Shown here piece after piece: positions 1 through 8,911 of a stretch of DNA of 62,701 nucleotides; positions within the stretch are counted from its first letter, which is position 1; the number at the start of each line of letters is the position of its first letter. The notes beneath the pieces were generated by a model. The model worked only from the letters and a program-made list of their open reading frames with translations, had not been told where the DNA came from and searched no databases. The DNA lies in NCBI RefSeq assembly GCF_003853415.1, contig NZ_QTPP01000047.1, forward strand, positions 1 to 62,701. Reading direction: 5' to 3'. Position numbers and translations under genes: made by a program. This stretch comes from Burkholderia sp. Bp9142. Its GTDB lineage: Bacteria > Pseudomonadota > Gammaproteobacteria > Burkholderiales > Burkholderiaceae.

Positions 1-155
1 CTTTCGAGCAACAGGTATGCATGCAGCACGGTCGTGATGCTGATCCGGTGCTGCTGGCTCGCCTGCCGCACCGACGGAATCCGGTCGCCGTGCCGGTACA
101 CGCCCTGTCGGATCAGGCGCTCGATGTCGTCCGCGAGTTTTTCGTAGAGCTTCAT
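1..155 (-). CDS. GntR-family (MocR/PdxR-like) regulator, N-terminus only
   Basis: The first 51 codons lie in the window and the gene runs off the left edge. The visible part begins MKLYEKLADDIERL and carries the winged helix-turn-helix pattern of GntR regulators (IPSVRQASQ followed by ISITTVLHAY). The way the helix starts directly after a short leader is typical of MocR/PdxR proteins, which add a C-terminal aminotransferase-like domain, but that domain is outside the window, so the subfamily is inferred. The ATG at 155 was chosen because the HTH begins right after it. MocR regulators often control the divergent neighbour; here the DNA on that side is a decayed gene. Confidence 0.7.
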   Translation of the reverse strand, partial: MKLYEKLADDIERLIRQGVYRHGDRIPSVRQASQQHRISITTVLHAYLLLE

Positions 156-520
156 CGCGCGCTCCCCGCCGGCCCGCGCATGCGCGCCGCCGCTCCGTGC
201 GCGTTCGATACGCGCGTGTGCCGCCCGCCGACCGGGCCGTCGTTCCGCCTGATTGCTCCCTCCGGTTTTGCCTTTTCCATCGCAGTGGCTCGCTTTTGAA
301 GATGCGCCGGGAGGCCCGTCATTTCTGGGCCTGCGGCACTGTGCACTTGATGATGGAATATTAAAAGCAGAACAGTTGACGCGGAGTACACACATCGGAT
401 ACGCACACAAGAGTACAGTTTGGCGCGAATTCAGCATTTCGGGTCAACTGTACGTCTTACGAATCGGCGTGGCGGACGGCGATGGGAGGCAATACGGCGT
501 GATCGCGCAGTCCTGTCGGC
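156..520. other. Intergenic region upstream of the MocR-like regulator
   Basis: No convincing gene. The middle part (about 350-430) is AT-richer than its surroundings and could hold the regulator's promoter. The right end runs into the decayed livJ-like gene, whose missing 5' part should lie here but is not recognisable. Confidence 0.4.
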
Positions 521-1007
521 GGCGTGGTCGCCGGACGCTTCGCGGTCGAGCAGATGAAGGTCAAGCGGATCGACATCGTCGACCGTGAATACGCGCGCGA
601 CAGGGCCGTCGATTTCCGCGGCGTCCTGACGACGATGAAGAGCAACAACGTCGCCCTGCTGCTCTTCGGCGGCCTTGACGACCAGGGGGCGACGCTCGTC
701 AAGCAGATGCGCCCGCTCGGCATCCGTGCGCAACCGGTCGGCGCCGGCGCGCTTCAACCAGGACGTGGGGCTGTATGCGCCGTTCGCGTACGACGCGGCG
801 CTAGCGATGATCGCGATGATCCACCAGGCCGATGCGGTCGACCGCGGCAAGCTCGTCGCGAGCCTGCCGGGCGTGTCGGTCACCGGTGTGACCGGGAAGA
901 TCTCGTTCGACGAGCGCGGCGACCTGATCAAGCCGCCCTACACGCTGTTCCGCGTCGAACAGGGGCAGTGGCACAGCATTCGCACGGTCGGCGGCGCGTC
1001 GAACTGA
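521..1007 (+). pseudogene. Decayed branched-chain amino acid ABC transporter binding protein (LivJ-like)
   Basis: Remnant of a periplasmic Leu/Ile/Val-type binding protein. One frame reads RFAVEQMKVKRID and DFRGVLTTMKSNN, then LVKQMRPLGIRAQPVGAGAL. The other frame, ending at the TGA at 1005-1007, reads FNQDVGLYAPFAYDAALAMI and then VTGVTGKISFDERGDL. These blocks follow the family order but the signal peptide and first lobe are missing, a stretch is lost between KRIDIV and DREY, and a further block plus a frameshift lies near 750. The product cannot be functional. No transporter genes (livHMGF) are adjacent. Confidence 0.8.
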
Positions 1008-1013
1008 TCGACG

Positions 1014-1026
1014 CCGGGCAGCCCGG
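1014..1026. terminator. Short GC stem-loop between convergent genes
   Basis: CCGGG-CAG-CCCGG perfect dyad in the 31-bp gap between the livJ remnant (+) and the hypothetical at 1039 (-). There is no T-run on either side, so a terminator role is only suggested by position. Confidence 0.3.
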
Positions 1027-1038
1027 CAGCAGACGGCG

Positions 1039-1950
1039 TTACCGCGCCGCCTGCTGCCGCTGTACTTCCTGCGCTTTCATCTGCAGATACGCGCCCCGCT
1101 CGACTTCGTGCAGTTGCTGCGGATACTGCTCGGTCGCGTCGAACCAGCGCGCAAGCCGCTGGTCGAGCGGCTTGTCGAGCGTCGCGAGATAGGTGTCGAT
1201 CGCGAGGTAGTAGCGCATCGTGTTGCGCTCCAGCAATCCGCGCACGCCGCCGATGTATTGCGGCTGCGCGGCCGATGCGCCGTTGGCGACCGTGAACCCG
1301 ACCTTGTCGCTGCCGACCGTCGCGAGGTAGGTCTTCATCGCCATCCGGCCGACCGCGCCGAAGCCGTACGAATACGTGAGGTGCAGGAACGTGCGCGATG
1401 CGCCGACCGGCACGGCCTCCAGTGCGATCCGGTAGTCCTTCGTGCCCATCGGGCCGCTGTCGGCGGTCAGGTCGACCTGGAAGTAGTCGGGCGTCGCGGC
1501 GGCCACGCGGTAGCGGAACTGCACGCGATAGGTGTCCGACAGCTTCTGCTCGATCTTGCGGCCGAGGTTCACGTCGAGCACCGGGCCGTTGCTGCCGGTC
1601 GACGCGTGACAATACTTCGTGTTCAGGTGCAGGATCAGCACCGCGCACCAGTTCGCGGGGCCCTGCGCGGCGTCGTTGAGCTTGCCGTTCACGACGGAAA
1701 ACGGATAGTCGACGACCGCGTAGATATCGCCCTTCAGCGACGTGGATGCCTCGGACGATTCGAGGTACAGCGGGCGGTGGAACGGGTTGCTCTTCAGTTG
1801 CTCGTCGAGGCCGTGATAGCGGTCGAGCAGCGCCGCGGCGCCGTCCGCGCCGAACGACAGCGCGCTCCAGCCGAGGCAAAGCGCCGCGACGAGCGCGTGC
1901 CATGCGCGGCGGGCGAACCGCGGGGCTTGCAGGTGATCGGGCGTCTCCAT
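1039..1950 (-). CDS. Exported conserved hypothetical protein
   Basis: 303 aa. Residues 13-35 form a cationic then hydrophobic segment ending SALSFGAD, read as a Sec signal peptide, so the protein is probably periplasmic. The mature part is soluble, with no membrane segment or cysteine-rich motif I can name. I do not recognise a catalytic signature. Alternating beta-rich stretches (YRVQFRYRVAAATPDYFQVD, then DYRIALEAVPVGASRTFLHL) are compatible with a lipid-binding or START-like fold, but this is a guess. It is a single gene; the neighbours (decayed livJ, recombinase) say nothing about its job. Confidence 0.75.
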   Translation of the reverse strand: METPDHLQAPRFARRAWHALVAALCLGWSALSFGADGAAALLDRYHGLDEQLKSNPFHRPLYLESSEASTSLKGDIYAVVDYPFSVVNGKLNDAAQGPANWCAVLILHLNTKYCHASTGSNGPVLDVNLGRKIEQKLSDTYRVQFRYRVAAATPDYFQVDLTADSGPMGTKDYRIALEAVPVGASRTFLHLTYSYGFGAVGRMAMKTYLATVGSDKVGFTVANGASAAQPQYIGGVRGLLERNTMRYYLAIDTYLATLDKPLDQRLARWFDATEQYPQQLHEVERGAYLQMKAQEVQRQQAAR

Positions 1951-2065
1951 TCTTGTGCTCCAGCGGGTGGCGTTTGCGCGCCTGTTCCGTTACCGAATAA
2001 AGCGTCTGACCGTCAACGATGCCGTGTCGTTCCGTTCAATCCACACGCAGTCGCACACGCCGGGT

Positions 2066-3802
2066 TCATTTATCCGCCGAAAACGCACTCGACATCTGCC
2101 GCGCCCGCTTCACATCGTCCCCGTGCAGATAGATCGACGTCGTCGAAATCGACGCGTGTCGCAGGTTGTCGCGCACCGTCGTCAGCTCCGCGCCCCGCGC
2201 GAGCGCATGCGTCGCATGCGTATGCCGCATCCAGTGCGGGCTCGCCTGCCGCAGCTTTTGCGCGAGCGCCGGGTTGTCCTCGTCGACGAGCGCAGCCGTC
2301 TGCGCGAAGAACCGCTGCATCACCTTCCACAGCCGCACGCTCGTGATCCCGGCCGCGCCGTCTTCCGCGAGGCTCGGAATCAGCGGCGTCTCCGGCCGCC
2401 AGCGCACCGGCGTCACCGGCAGCCGCCGCGCGACCAGATGACGATCGAGCGCCGTGCGCGCGAGCGGCGGCAGCGCGACGCGCGCGGCCTTGCTGCCTTT
2501 GCCGATCACCTTCAGCCACGCATCGCCGTGCGCGTCCGTGTCGATGTCGCCGAGCGTCGCGCCGACCAGTTCGCTGGCGCGCAGCCCGGTCGCATAGCCG
2601 AAGTCGAGGATGAAGCGCAGCCGTTGCGCGGCGGCCGGCGTCCAGCCGGATTGCAGCGCGCCGGACGGCTTGTCCCTGCGAAACTCGAGCCCGTCCGCGA
2701 TCGTGCGCACCAGCAGCCACTCGCCTTCGGTGAACGCATGCGACGTGTCGAGCGCATTCGCACCGCGCGTGTCGCGCACCTTGACGCCCGCAAACGGATT
2801 CGCGAGCAGGTAGCGCTGCTCGATCAGCCAGCGGAACAGCGCGCCGAGGACCGACAGCGTGTACGCAGCCGAGCGCGCGGACAGCCCGCCGGAGAACGGC
2901 CGCCAGTCCGGCGCGCCGCGCGGCCGCACGGGGCCGACCCAGCGTTCGTGCGGCGTCGGGTGGCGCAGGAACGCGCGATACGCGACCGCATCCTCGGTCG
3001 TCAGCGACGACAGCGCGCGCCCGCGCTCGACGATCGCCCACAGGATCAGCCGCTCGGCCTCCTTCCGGTACGCGCGGCGCGTCGCGGCCGATTCGTGCAG
3101 CGACAGCCACGCGTGCACGGCCGCGTAATCGTTGTCCGCATCGAGCGTGCAGGTTGCGCGCGGCGCGCGGAACGTGCCGGCCGACCCGTCGACCTCGTGC
3201 GGCAGCTTCAGCTGCTCCCACGGCACGATGCCGCCGCGCGGCGTCGCGGCGATCAGCGCGCGCGCCCGCTCGGTCAGGCCGGGGTGCGCGGCAAAGAACG
3301 CCTCGATCTGCCGCGCGCCCGCCATACCGAGCCCCGCGATCGTGCGCCACCACTGACGCCGCCGCGGAATCCGCACGGTCAGGTCGGCCAGCGTCGCGAT
3401 CCCGTGCGCACGCAGCGCGACGACCGCACGCGCCGGCAGCCACCGGCCGACGTCGTCGCTGATCTGCGGCACCGGCGGGCGCGCATGGCGCAGCAGGCCG
3501 ATCGCGTCGGTCGCCGTTTTCGCGATCTGCATGCGCGCGCTGTCGGCATGACCGAGCTGCTCGGCAAGATCGGGGCGCCCGGCCTGCCGCGCGACACGCA
3601 CGAGGCGGCGGCGAATCCCGCCGATCACGCCGCGCGCCGACCGCCCTTCGCCGAGCCGATCGGGCAGATAGCGCTCGACCGCCTGGCGCACGGTCATGCC
3701 CGCGTACCACGCACGCAGCGCGGCCAGTTCGTCGGCGTCGGGAAAGCCTGCGGGTGCAGGCGCTGAATCGGAGGAAGGCGGTGAAGCGAGGCGCGGTGTC
3801 AT
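2066..3802 (-). CDS. Tyrosine site-specific recombinase (integrase, DUF3701-type N-terminus)
   Basis: 578 aa, longer than a normal Xer/phage integrase (about 300-400) because of a roughly 200-residue N-terminal region of the DUF3701 type. A SAM-like core-binding region follows (about 215-350) and the catalytic domain occupies the C-terminal third. Visible catalytic residues are R408 (GLRASE), K435 (IGKGSK), H523 and R526 (HWMRH), H549 (LRHAS) and nucleophile Y558 (SIYLHGD), so the enzyme looks intact. It should cut and rejoin DNA strands. No excisionase, phage genes, tRNA target or att repeats were seen nearby, so its element and partners are unknown. It is downstream of and co-directional with the nar operon. 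Confidence 0.88.
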   Translation of the reverse strand: MTPRLASPPSSDSAPAPAGFPDADELAALRAWYAGMTVRQAVERYLPDRLGEGRSARGVIGGIRRRLVRVARQAGRPDLAEQLGHADSARMQIAKTATDAIGLLRHARPPVPQISDDVGRWLPARAVVALRAHGIATLADLTVRIPRRRQWWRTIAGLGMAGARQIEAFFAAHPGLTERARALIAATPRGGIVPWEQLKLPHEVDGSAGTFRAPRATCTLDADNDYAAVHAWLSLHESAATRRAYRKEAERLILWAIVERGRALSSLTTEDAVAYRAFLRHPTPHERWVGPVRPRGAPDWRPFSGGLSARSAAYTLSVLGALFRWLIEQRYLLANPFAGVKVRDTRGANALDTSHAFTEGEWLLVRTIADGLEFRRDKPSGALQSGWTPAAAQRLRFILDFGYATGLRASELVGATLGDIDTDAHGDAWLKVIGKGSKAARVALPPLARTALDRHLVARRLPVTPVRWRPETPLIPSLAEDGAAGITSVRLWKVMQRFFAQTAALVDEDNPALAQKLRQASPHWMRHTHATHALARGAELTTVRDNLRHASISTTSIYLHGDDVKRARQMSSAFSADK

Positions 3803-3851
3803 GGGCCCCAGTTTGACAGAACTGCGGACGCTCGAAAACGCCTGAGGGTCC

Positions 3852-3891
3852 GCACGACAGCCGTGCGATGCCGGACGGTGCCGGGCATCGC
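3852..3891 (-). terminator. Tandem stem-loops downstream of narK
   Basis: An 8-bp perfect stem (GCGATGCC / GGCATCGC, 3865-3891) overlaps a 5-bp stem (GCACG / CGTGC, 3852-3866) just after the narK stop. A TTTT occurs only further on, so it is a plausible but not classical terminator of the nar operon. Confidence 0.45.
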
Positions 3892-3902
3892 GCGGAAACC
3901 CG

Positions 3903-5168
3903 TCAACCCGTGACCGGCGTGCGCCGCACTTCGGACAGATAGATGAGGGTCAGCGACACCCACACGATCCCGTACAGGAACATGAAACAGGTCGTGCGCA
4001 CGCGCAGCAGGTCGAGCAGCACGCCGAACAGGATCGGCAGCAGGAAGCCGCCGAGCCCGCCCGCGAGCCCGACGATGCCCGTGACGACGCCCATGTTGTC
4101 CGGGAAATCGTCGGCGACGTACTTGAAGGTCGACGCCATCCCGAACGCGAACACCGCACCGAGCACGAAGGTCAGCGCAACGAAGCCGGCCACCGGCATC
4201 GAAAGGTTCAGCGACGCGGTGCCGTCGATCGTGTGGATCACGAAATCGGTCGCCGGATACGACAGCAGGAACAGCGCGATCCACGCGACCCACAGCCCCC
4301 ACCACGTGACCGCGTGCGCGCCGAAGCGGTCGGACAACGCGCCGCCGAGCGCGCGCAGCACGGAGCCCGGCAGCGAGAAGCCTGCCGCGAACGCGGACGC
4401 CATCACGAGCGACATCCCGTATTCGCTCTTCAGGTACTGCGGAATCCACAGCGACAGCGCGGTGAAGCCGCCGAACGTGATCGAGTAGTACTGGCAGAGC
4501 CGCCACACGCGCGGGTCGCGCAACACCTTGAAGGCGTCGAGCAGCGAGCCGCCCCGTTTGCCGGCCCCCGGATCAGGCGCCGACGCGAACCAGAAGATCA
4601 CGGCCGTGACGAGCAGCGCGATCGCATAGACGCGCGGCACGAAGCGCCAGCCGTACGCCGACAACAGCAGCGGCGTGACGAACAGATTGACCGCCGCGCC
4701 GCACGTGCCCGCGCCGAACACGCCCATCGCCATCCCGCGCCGCTTCGGCGGGAAGAAGCGCGCGACATACGGCGTGCCGACCGCGAATGATGCGCCGACG
4801 CAACCGAGGAACAGTCCGATGAACAGAAACTGCCAGAGCTGCGTCGCGTAGCTGACGATGTAGACGGGAATCGCGCAGACGACGAGCAGCACCGTCATCA
4901 CGATGCGGCCGCCGAAGCGGTCGGTCCACGTGCCGAGCGGCAAGCGCATCAGCGCGCCGGTCAGCACGGGCGTCGACGTGAGCAGGCCGAACTCGGTGCT
5001 GTTCAGGCCGAGATCGGTGCGCAGCTGCACGCCGAGCACGCCGAACATCATCCACACGACGAAGCACACCATGAACGCGAGCGTGCTCGCAGCCAGCACC
5101 GACCATGCGCGCAGCGGGATGGCCTGCGTGTCCGCGGCCCGGCCGACGTTACCTTGTTGAGTTGACAT
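3903..5168 (-). CDS. narK: Nitrate/nitrite antiporter NarK (MFS)
   Basis: 421 aa from the ATG at 5168; an in-frame TTG two codons upstream is the alternative start. Twelve hydrophobic segments and the MFS loop motif RLPLGTWTDRFGGR (about residue 75) are visible. Glycine-rich segments AGTCGAAVN and GLAGGLGGFLLP match the nitrate signatures of the NarK/NasA group. It moves nitrate into, and nitrite out of, the cytoplasm for the membrane nitrate reductase. It starts 15 bp after the isomerase gene and is the last gene of the nar operon. A single 12-TM copy is present rather than the NarK1-NarK2 fusion seen in some bacteria. Confidence 0.9.
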   Translation of the reverse strand: MSTQQGNVGRAADTQAIPLRAWSVLAASTLAFMVCFVVWMMFGVLGVQLRTDLGLNSTEFGLLTSTPVLTGALMRLPLGTWTDRFGGRIVMTVLLVVCAIPVYIVSYATQLWQFLFIGLFLGCVGASFAVGTPYVARFFPPKRRGMAMGVFGAGTCGAAVNLFVTPLLLSAYGWRFVPRVYAIALLVTAVIFWFASAPDPGAGKRGGSLLDAFKVLRDPRVWRLCQYYSITFGGFTALSLWIPQYLKSEYGMSLVMASAFAAGFSLPGSVLRALGGALSDRFGAHAVTWWGLWVAWIALFLLSYPATDFVIHTIDGTASLNLSMPVAGFVALTFVLGAVFAFGMASTFKYVADDFPDNMGVVTGIVGLAGGLGGFLLPILFGVLLDLLRVRTTCFMFLYGIVWVSLTLIYLSEVRRTPVTG

Positions 5169-5183
5169 ACGCAAAACCCCGTT

Positions 5184-5972
5184 TCATTGGACGAGCGGCC
5201 CGTTCGCACCGTCGAAGGCCACGCCTTCGATGCGCGCGCCGCCCGCGAGTATTGCCACGTACTGCCGCATCGCCCGCTGCCGCACGCGTTCCGACAGGTA
5301 CGCGGCGATCTGGCCGGCGGCCTCGTCGAACGGCACCGTGTCGCCCGGCACGCGGCGCTCGATGCGCACGATGTGAAAACCGAAGCGCGTATTGACGAGT
5401 TTCGGCAGCACGCCGAGGCCGTCCGTGTCGAACAGCGCGGCCTCGAACTCCGGCACGGTGTCGCCGCGCAGGAGCTGCCCGAGGCTGCCGCCGACTTGCG
5501 CCGACGGGCAGTTCGACGATGCGCGCGCAACCGCTTCGAACGTATCGGGCGCGGCGACCACGTCGGCGAGCGCGCGTTCCGCGCGCTGCCGCAGCGGCGC
5601 GAGCGGCACGCGGTCGGTCACCGCGAACAGCACGTGGCTCGCATAGACGATGTCGTTGCGGCGAAAGCGCGCCGGATGCTGCGCGTAGTAGCGCTCGCAG
5701 TCGGCGCGGTCGGGTTCCGGTACGTGCGTGAGCTCGCGCTCGAGCAATGCGTCGACCGCCGCATCGTCGAGCGGCGTGCCTTCATCGATCAGCGCGAGCG
5801 ACACCGCGCGCTGCCGCAGCAATTCGCGCACCGCAAGCGCATGCCGCGCCGCATCGAGCGGATCTGGCGCGTCGCCGTGATGCCCGGCCTCGGCGGCAAT
5901 GGCCGCGTCGTCGATCGCGACACCGTTGACCGTCAGCGGTGCCGTCGCGACTTCGGAGAGAACGTCGTTCAT
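5184..5972 (-). CDS. PpiC-type peptidyl-prolyl isomerase of the nar operon
   Basis: 262 aa, no signal peptide, so probably cytoplasmic. An alpha-helical N-terminal half (to about 100) is followed by a parvulin domain (about 105-210) with typical blocks SHVLFAV, GGSLGQLLRGDTVPEFE and FGFHIVRI. This arrangement resembles NifM-like parvulins that help fold metalloenzymes. It lies 9 bp after narI and 15 bp before narK, so it is co-transcribed with the reductase. The inferred role is folding or assembly of NarGHI. The family assignment is firm; the substrate is inferred from context. Confidence 0.85.
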   Translation of the reverse strand: MNDVLSEVATAPLTVNGVAIDDAAIAAEAGHHGDAPDPLDAARHALAVRELLRQRAVSLALIDEGTPLDDAAVDALLERELTHVPEPDRADCERYYAQHPARFRRNDIVYASHVLFAVTDRVPLAPLRQRAERALADVVAAPDTFEAVARASSNCPSAQVGGSLGQLLRGDTVPEFEAALFDTDGLGVLPKLVNTRFGFHIVRIERRVPGDTVPFDEAAGQIAAYLSERVRQRAMRQYVAILAGGARIEGVAFDGANGPLVQ

Positions 5973-5981
5973 GCGGCCTCC

Positions 5982-6665
5982 TCAGCGCTTGCGCACGAGC
6001 TGGTACGGCCGGATCAGGTACGCGACCGACGCGATGCCGCTCCAGATATGCACCATCCGCGTGAACGGCGACACGAGGAAGATCGTGAAGCCGAGCAGGA
6101 TGTGCAGCCGGTACGTCAGCGGCACGCCGACCAGCAGGCTCGCGATGTCCGGCCGGAACGTGACGACGCCCTTCACGTAGTCGGTGAGCTGCTCGAACAT
6201 CGCGCCGTCCATGTGGCGCGTCGACAGCACGACGGTGCCGAGCCCGAGCGCGAGCTGCACCCACAGCATCAGCACGATCAGGATGTCCGACTTGCGGCTG
6301 TTGTTGCGGATGCGCGGGTCGCCGAGGCGGCGCCAGATCAGGATCGTCAGGCCGATGATCGCCGCGACGCCGGCCGCACCGCCCGCCACCATCGCGACGA
6401 GCTGGTGCCCGGACGCCGACAGGAACGGCGACACGAGCCAGTGCGGTGCGAGAAAACCGCCGAAGTGTCCGAGCACGACGACCAGCACGCCCCAGTGGAA
6501 CAGGTTGCTGCCGAGCCGCAGCATCCCGTGACGCAACAGCTGCGACGAATCGCTTTTCCACGTGTATTGCTCGCGGTCGAAGCGGATCAGGCTGCCGACC
6601 AGCAGCACCGCGAGACAGATGTACGGGTAGATCCCGAACAGGAACTGATGCAAGTAAGCGTTCAT
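5982..6665 (-). CDS. narI: Respiratory nitrate reductase gamma subunit (cytochrome b)
   Basis: 227 aa, the family's usual length, with five transmembrane helices. The four haem b ligands are at the expected places: H57 and H67 (FHWGVLVVVLGHF) and H188 and H206 (YRLHILLG, RMVHIWSG). It accepts electrons from quinol at the periplasmic side and passes them to NarH, anchoring NarGH to the inner membrane. It starts 24 bp after narJ. The ATG at 6665 directly precedes the first hydrophobic helix (NAYLHQFLFGIYPY). Confidence 0.96.
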   Translation of the reverse strand: MNAYLHQFLFGIYPYICLAVLLVGSLIRFDREQYTWKSDSSQLLRHGMLRLGSNLFHWGVLVVVLGHFGGFLAPHWLVSPFLSASGHQLVAMVAGGAAGVAAIIGLTILIWRRLGDPRIRNNSRKSDILIVLMLWVQLALGLGTVVLSTRHMDGAMFEQLTDYVKGVVTFRPDIASLLVGVPLTYRLHILLGFTIFLVSPFTRMVHIWSGIASVAYLIRPYQLVRKR

Positions 6666-6689
6666 GTCTTTCCCCAGTTGGGCCCGCGC

Positions 6690-7385
6690 TTACGCGCTTC
6701 GGGCCGGCCGCTTGTCGTGGAACCGCACCGTCTGCTCGGCCGGCGTTGCGGCGCCAACGAAGCGCACCGCTTCGTCCGCATACGACGCGTCGAGCGCGCG
6801 GTAGTCGTCGGCGCTCGGCCGCTCGGCGGCCACGTCGTCGTCCGCGTCCGCCGGTGCGTCGACCGGCGCGAGGCCGGCCATCGACAGCAGCGCGCCGACG
6901 ACGAAGCTGTAATGACTGCCGCGCTGCGCGAGCTGGCCGGCCAGCGCGCGCAGGATCTCGCCGGTCTCGCCGAGCAGGTTGCGCGCATCGGGCGCCGGCA
7001 GCCGCGACAGGTATTCGAGGAACACGGGCAGGTAGTCGGGCAGCTCGCCCGGGTTCAGCGTCAGCCCGTGCCGCTCGTACATCTGCAGCAGGTCGACCAT
7101 CGCCTGCCCGCGATCGCGCGATTCGCCGTGCACGTGCTCGAACAGGTGCAGCGACGTCGCGCGGCCGCGATCGAACAGCGCCACGTAGTTCTCCTGCAGC
7201 GTCAGCAGGTCGCGCTCGCGCACGTACGCGAAGAACCGGTCGAGGCCCGCGCGCACCGCCTTCGGCACGCGTGCGCGTTCGCGCAGGTGGGCTTCGATCG
7301 AGTCGAGCACGTCGACGAGCGCGTCGTCGGGATAGTCGAGCAGCGCCGCGAACGCCGCGTAGGTCGGATCGGGTGCGGTGCTCAT
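6690..7385 (-). CDS. narJ: Nitrate reductase delta chaperone
   Basis: 231 aa, all-helical NarJ/TorD-type chaperone that inserts the molybdenum cofactor into NarG and is not part of the final enzyme. Family landmarks are visible: FAALLDYPDDALVD near the N-terminus, YVALFDRGRATSLHLFEHVH and GESRDRGQAMVDLL in the centre, then PDYLPVFLEYLS. The start ATG at 7385 overlaps the narH stop by ATGA, indicating translational coupling. The C-terminus is charged (DKRPARSA), as is common in the family. Confidence 0.95.
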   Translation of the reverse strand: MSTAPDPTYAAFAALLDYPDDALVDVLDSIEAHLRERARVPKAVRAGLDRFFAYVRERDLLTLQENYVALFDRGRATSLHLFEHVHGESRDRGQAMVDLLQMYERHGLTLNPGELPDYLPVFLEYLSRLPAPDARNLLGETGEILRALAGQLAQRGSHYSFVVGALLSMAGLAPVDAPADADDDVAAERPSADDYRALDASYADEAVRFVGAATPAEQTVRFHDKRPARSA

Positions 7386-8911
7386 CGGGACGCCTCGTGG
7401 ATCGGAATGGTTTTCGTGCCCTTCTTCGGGCTGAACAGGCTGCCCTCCGAACGGCCGTCGGAACAGCCGTTGCCGAACGAGAAGCCGCACGATGCGCGCA
7501 GGTCGTACGCGTTCTCCGCATACTCGCGGTGCGTCGTCGGGATCACGAAGCGATCCTCGTAGTTCGCGATCGCGAGATAGCGGTACATCTCCTCGACCTG
7601 CGCGAGCGACAGCCCGACCTGGTCGAGCACGCCGCGCGCGTCGATGCCGTCGACGTGGCGCGCACGCATGAACGCGCGCATCGCGAGCAGCCGTTCGAGC
7701 GCGAGCTTCACCGGCGCCTCGTCGCCGGCCGTCAGCAGGTTCGCCAGATAACGCAGCGGGATGCGCAGCGATTCGACGTCCGGCAGGTAGCCGTTCATCC
7801 CGAGCGCGCCGCTGTTCGCGGCGGAGTTGATCGGCGACAGCGGCGGCACGTACCAGACCATCGGCAGCGTCCGGTATTCCGGATGCAGCGGAAACGCGAT
7901 CTTCCAGTCGATCGCCATCTTGTAGGTCGGCGAGCGCCGCGCGGCGTCGATCCACGCGGCGGGCACGCCGTCGCGCTCGGCCTGCGCGATCACGGCCGGA
8001 TCCTCGGGATCGAGGAACAGCGACAGTTGCGCCTCGTACAGGTCCTGTTCGTTCTCCGCGCTGGCGGCCTCGCTGATCCGGTCGGCGTCGTACAGCAGCA
8101 CGCCGAGGTAGCGGATGCGGCCCACGCAGGTTTCCGAACACACGGTCGGCTGGCCGGCCTCGATGCGCGGATAGCAGAAGATGCACTTCTCGGCCTTGCC
8201 GCTCTGCCAGTTGTAGTAGATCTTCTTGTACGGGCATCCCGACACGCACATGCGCCAGCCGCGGCACTTGTCCTGGTCGATCAGCACGATGCCGTCTTCC
8301 TCCCGCTTGTAGATCGAGCCCGACGGGCACGCCGCGACGCACGCCGGATTCAGGCAGTGCTCGCAGAGGCGCGGCAGGTACATCATGAAGGTGTTCTCGA
8401 ACTGCCCGTAGATCTCCTTCTGCACCGACTCGAAGTTGTAGTCCTTCGCGCGCTTCTCGAACTCGCCGCCGAGGATTTCCTCCCAGTTCGGGCCCCACTC
8501 GATCTTCTCGAGCCGCTGGCCGCTGATCAGCGAGCGCGGCCGCGCGACCGGCATCGCGCGCGTGTTGCCCGCTTCCTGCAGATGCGCATAGTCGAACGTG
8601 AACGGCTCGTAGTAGTCGTCGATCTCCGGCAGGTGCGGGTTCGCGAAGATCTGCGCAAGCAGCCGCCACTTGCCGCCCAGGCGCGGCTCGATCCTGCCGT
8701 CCGCGCGCCGCTGCCAGCCGCCGCGCCAGCGGTCCTGGTTCTCCCAGTCCTTCGGATAGCCGATGCCCGGCTTGGTCTCGACGTTGTTGAACCACGCGTA
8801 CTCCATCCCTTCGCGGCTGGTCCACACGTTCTTGCACGTCACCGAGCAGGTATGGCACCCGATGCACTTGTCGAGGTTCAGCACCATCGCGATCTGTGCG
8901 CGTATTTTCAT
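7382..8911 (-). CDS. narH: Respiratory nitrate reductase beta subunit (iron-sulfur)
   Basis: 509 aa, full length. It carries four cysteine groups: CIGCHTCSVTCKNVW near residue 16, CEHCLNPACVAACP, CRGWRMCVSGCPYKK, and CIFCYP with CSETCVGR. The Trp in CRGWRMC replaces a cysteine, as in known NarH, giving one [3Fe-4S] and three [4Fe-4S] clusters. The subunit conducts electrons from NarI to NarG. The start at 8911 overlaps the narG stop (ATGA); an open reading frame continues upstream but would overlap narG in another frame, so this ATG was chosen. Confidence 0.97.
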   Translation of the reverse strand: MKIRAQIAMVLNLDKCIGCHTCSVTCKNVWTSREGMEYAWFNNVETKPGIGYPKDWENQDRWRGGWQRRADGRIEPRLGGKWRLLAQIFANPHLPEIDDYYEPFTFDYAHLQEAGNTRAMPVARPRSLISGQRLEKIEWGPNWEEILGGEFEKRAKDYNFESVQKEIYGQFENTFMMYLPRLCEHCLNPACVAACPSGSIYKREEDGIVLIDQDKCRGWRMCVSGCPYKKIYYNWQSGKAEKCIFCYPRIEAGQPTVCSETCVGRIRYLGVLLYDADRISEAASAENEQDLYEAQLSLFLDPEDPAVIAQAERDGVPAAWIDAARRSPTYKMAIDWKIAFPLHPEYRTLPMVWYVPPLSPINSAANSGALGMNGYLPDVESLRIPLRYLANLLTAGDEAPVKLALERLLAMRAFMRARHVDGIDARGVLDQVGLSLAQVEEMYRYLAIANYEDRFVIPTTHREYAENAYDLRASCGFSFGNGCSDGRSEGSLFSPKKGTKTIPIHEASR

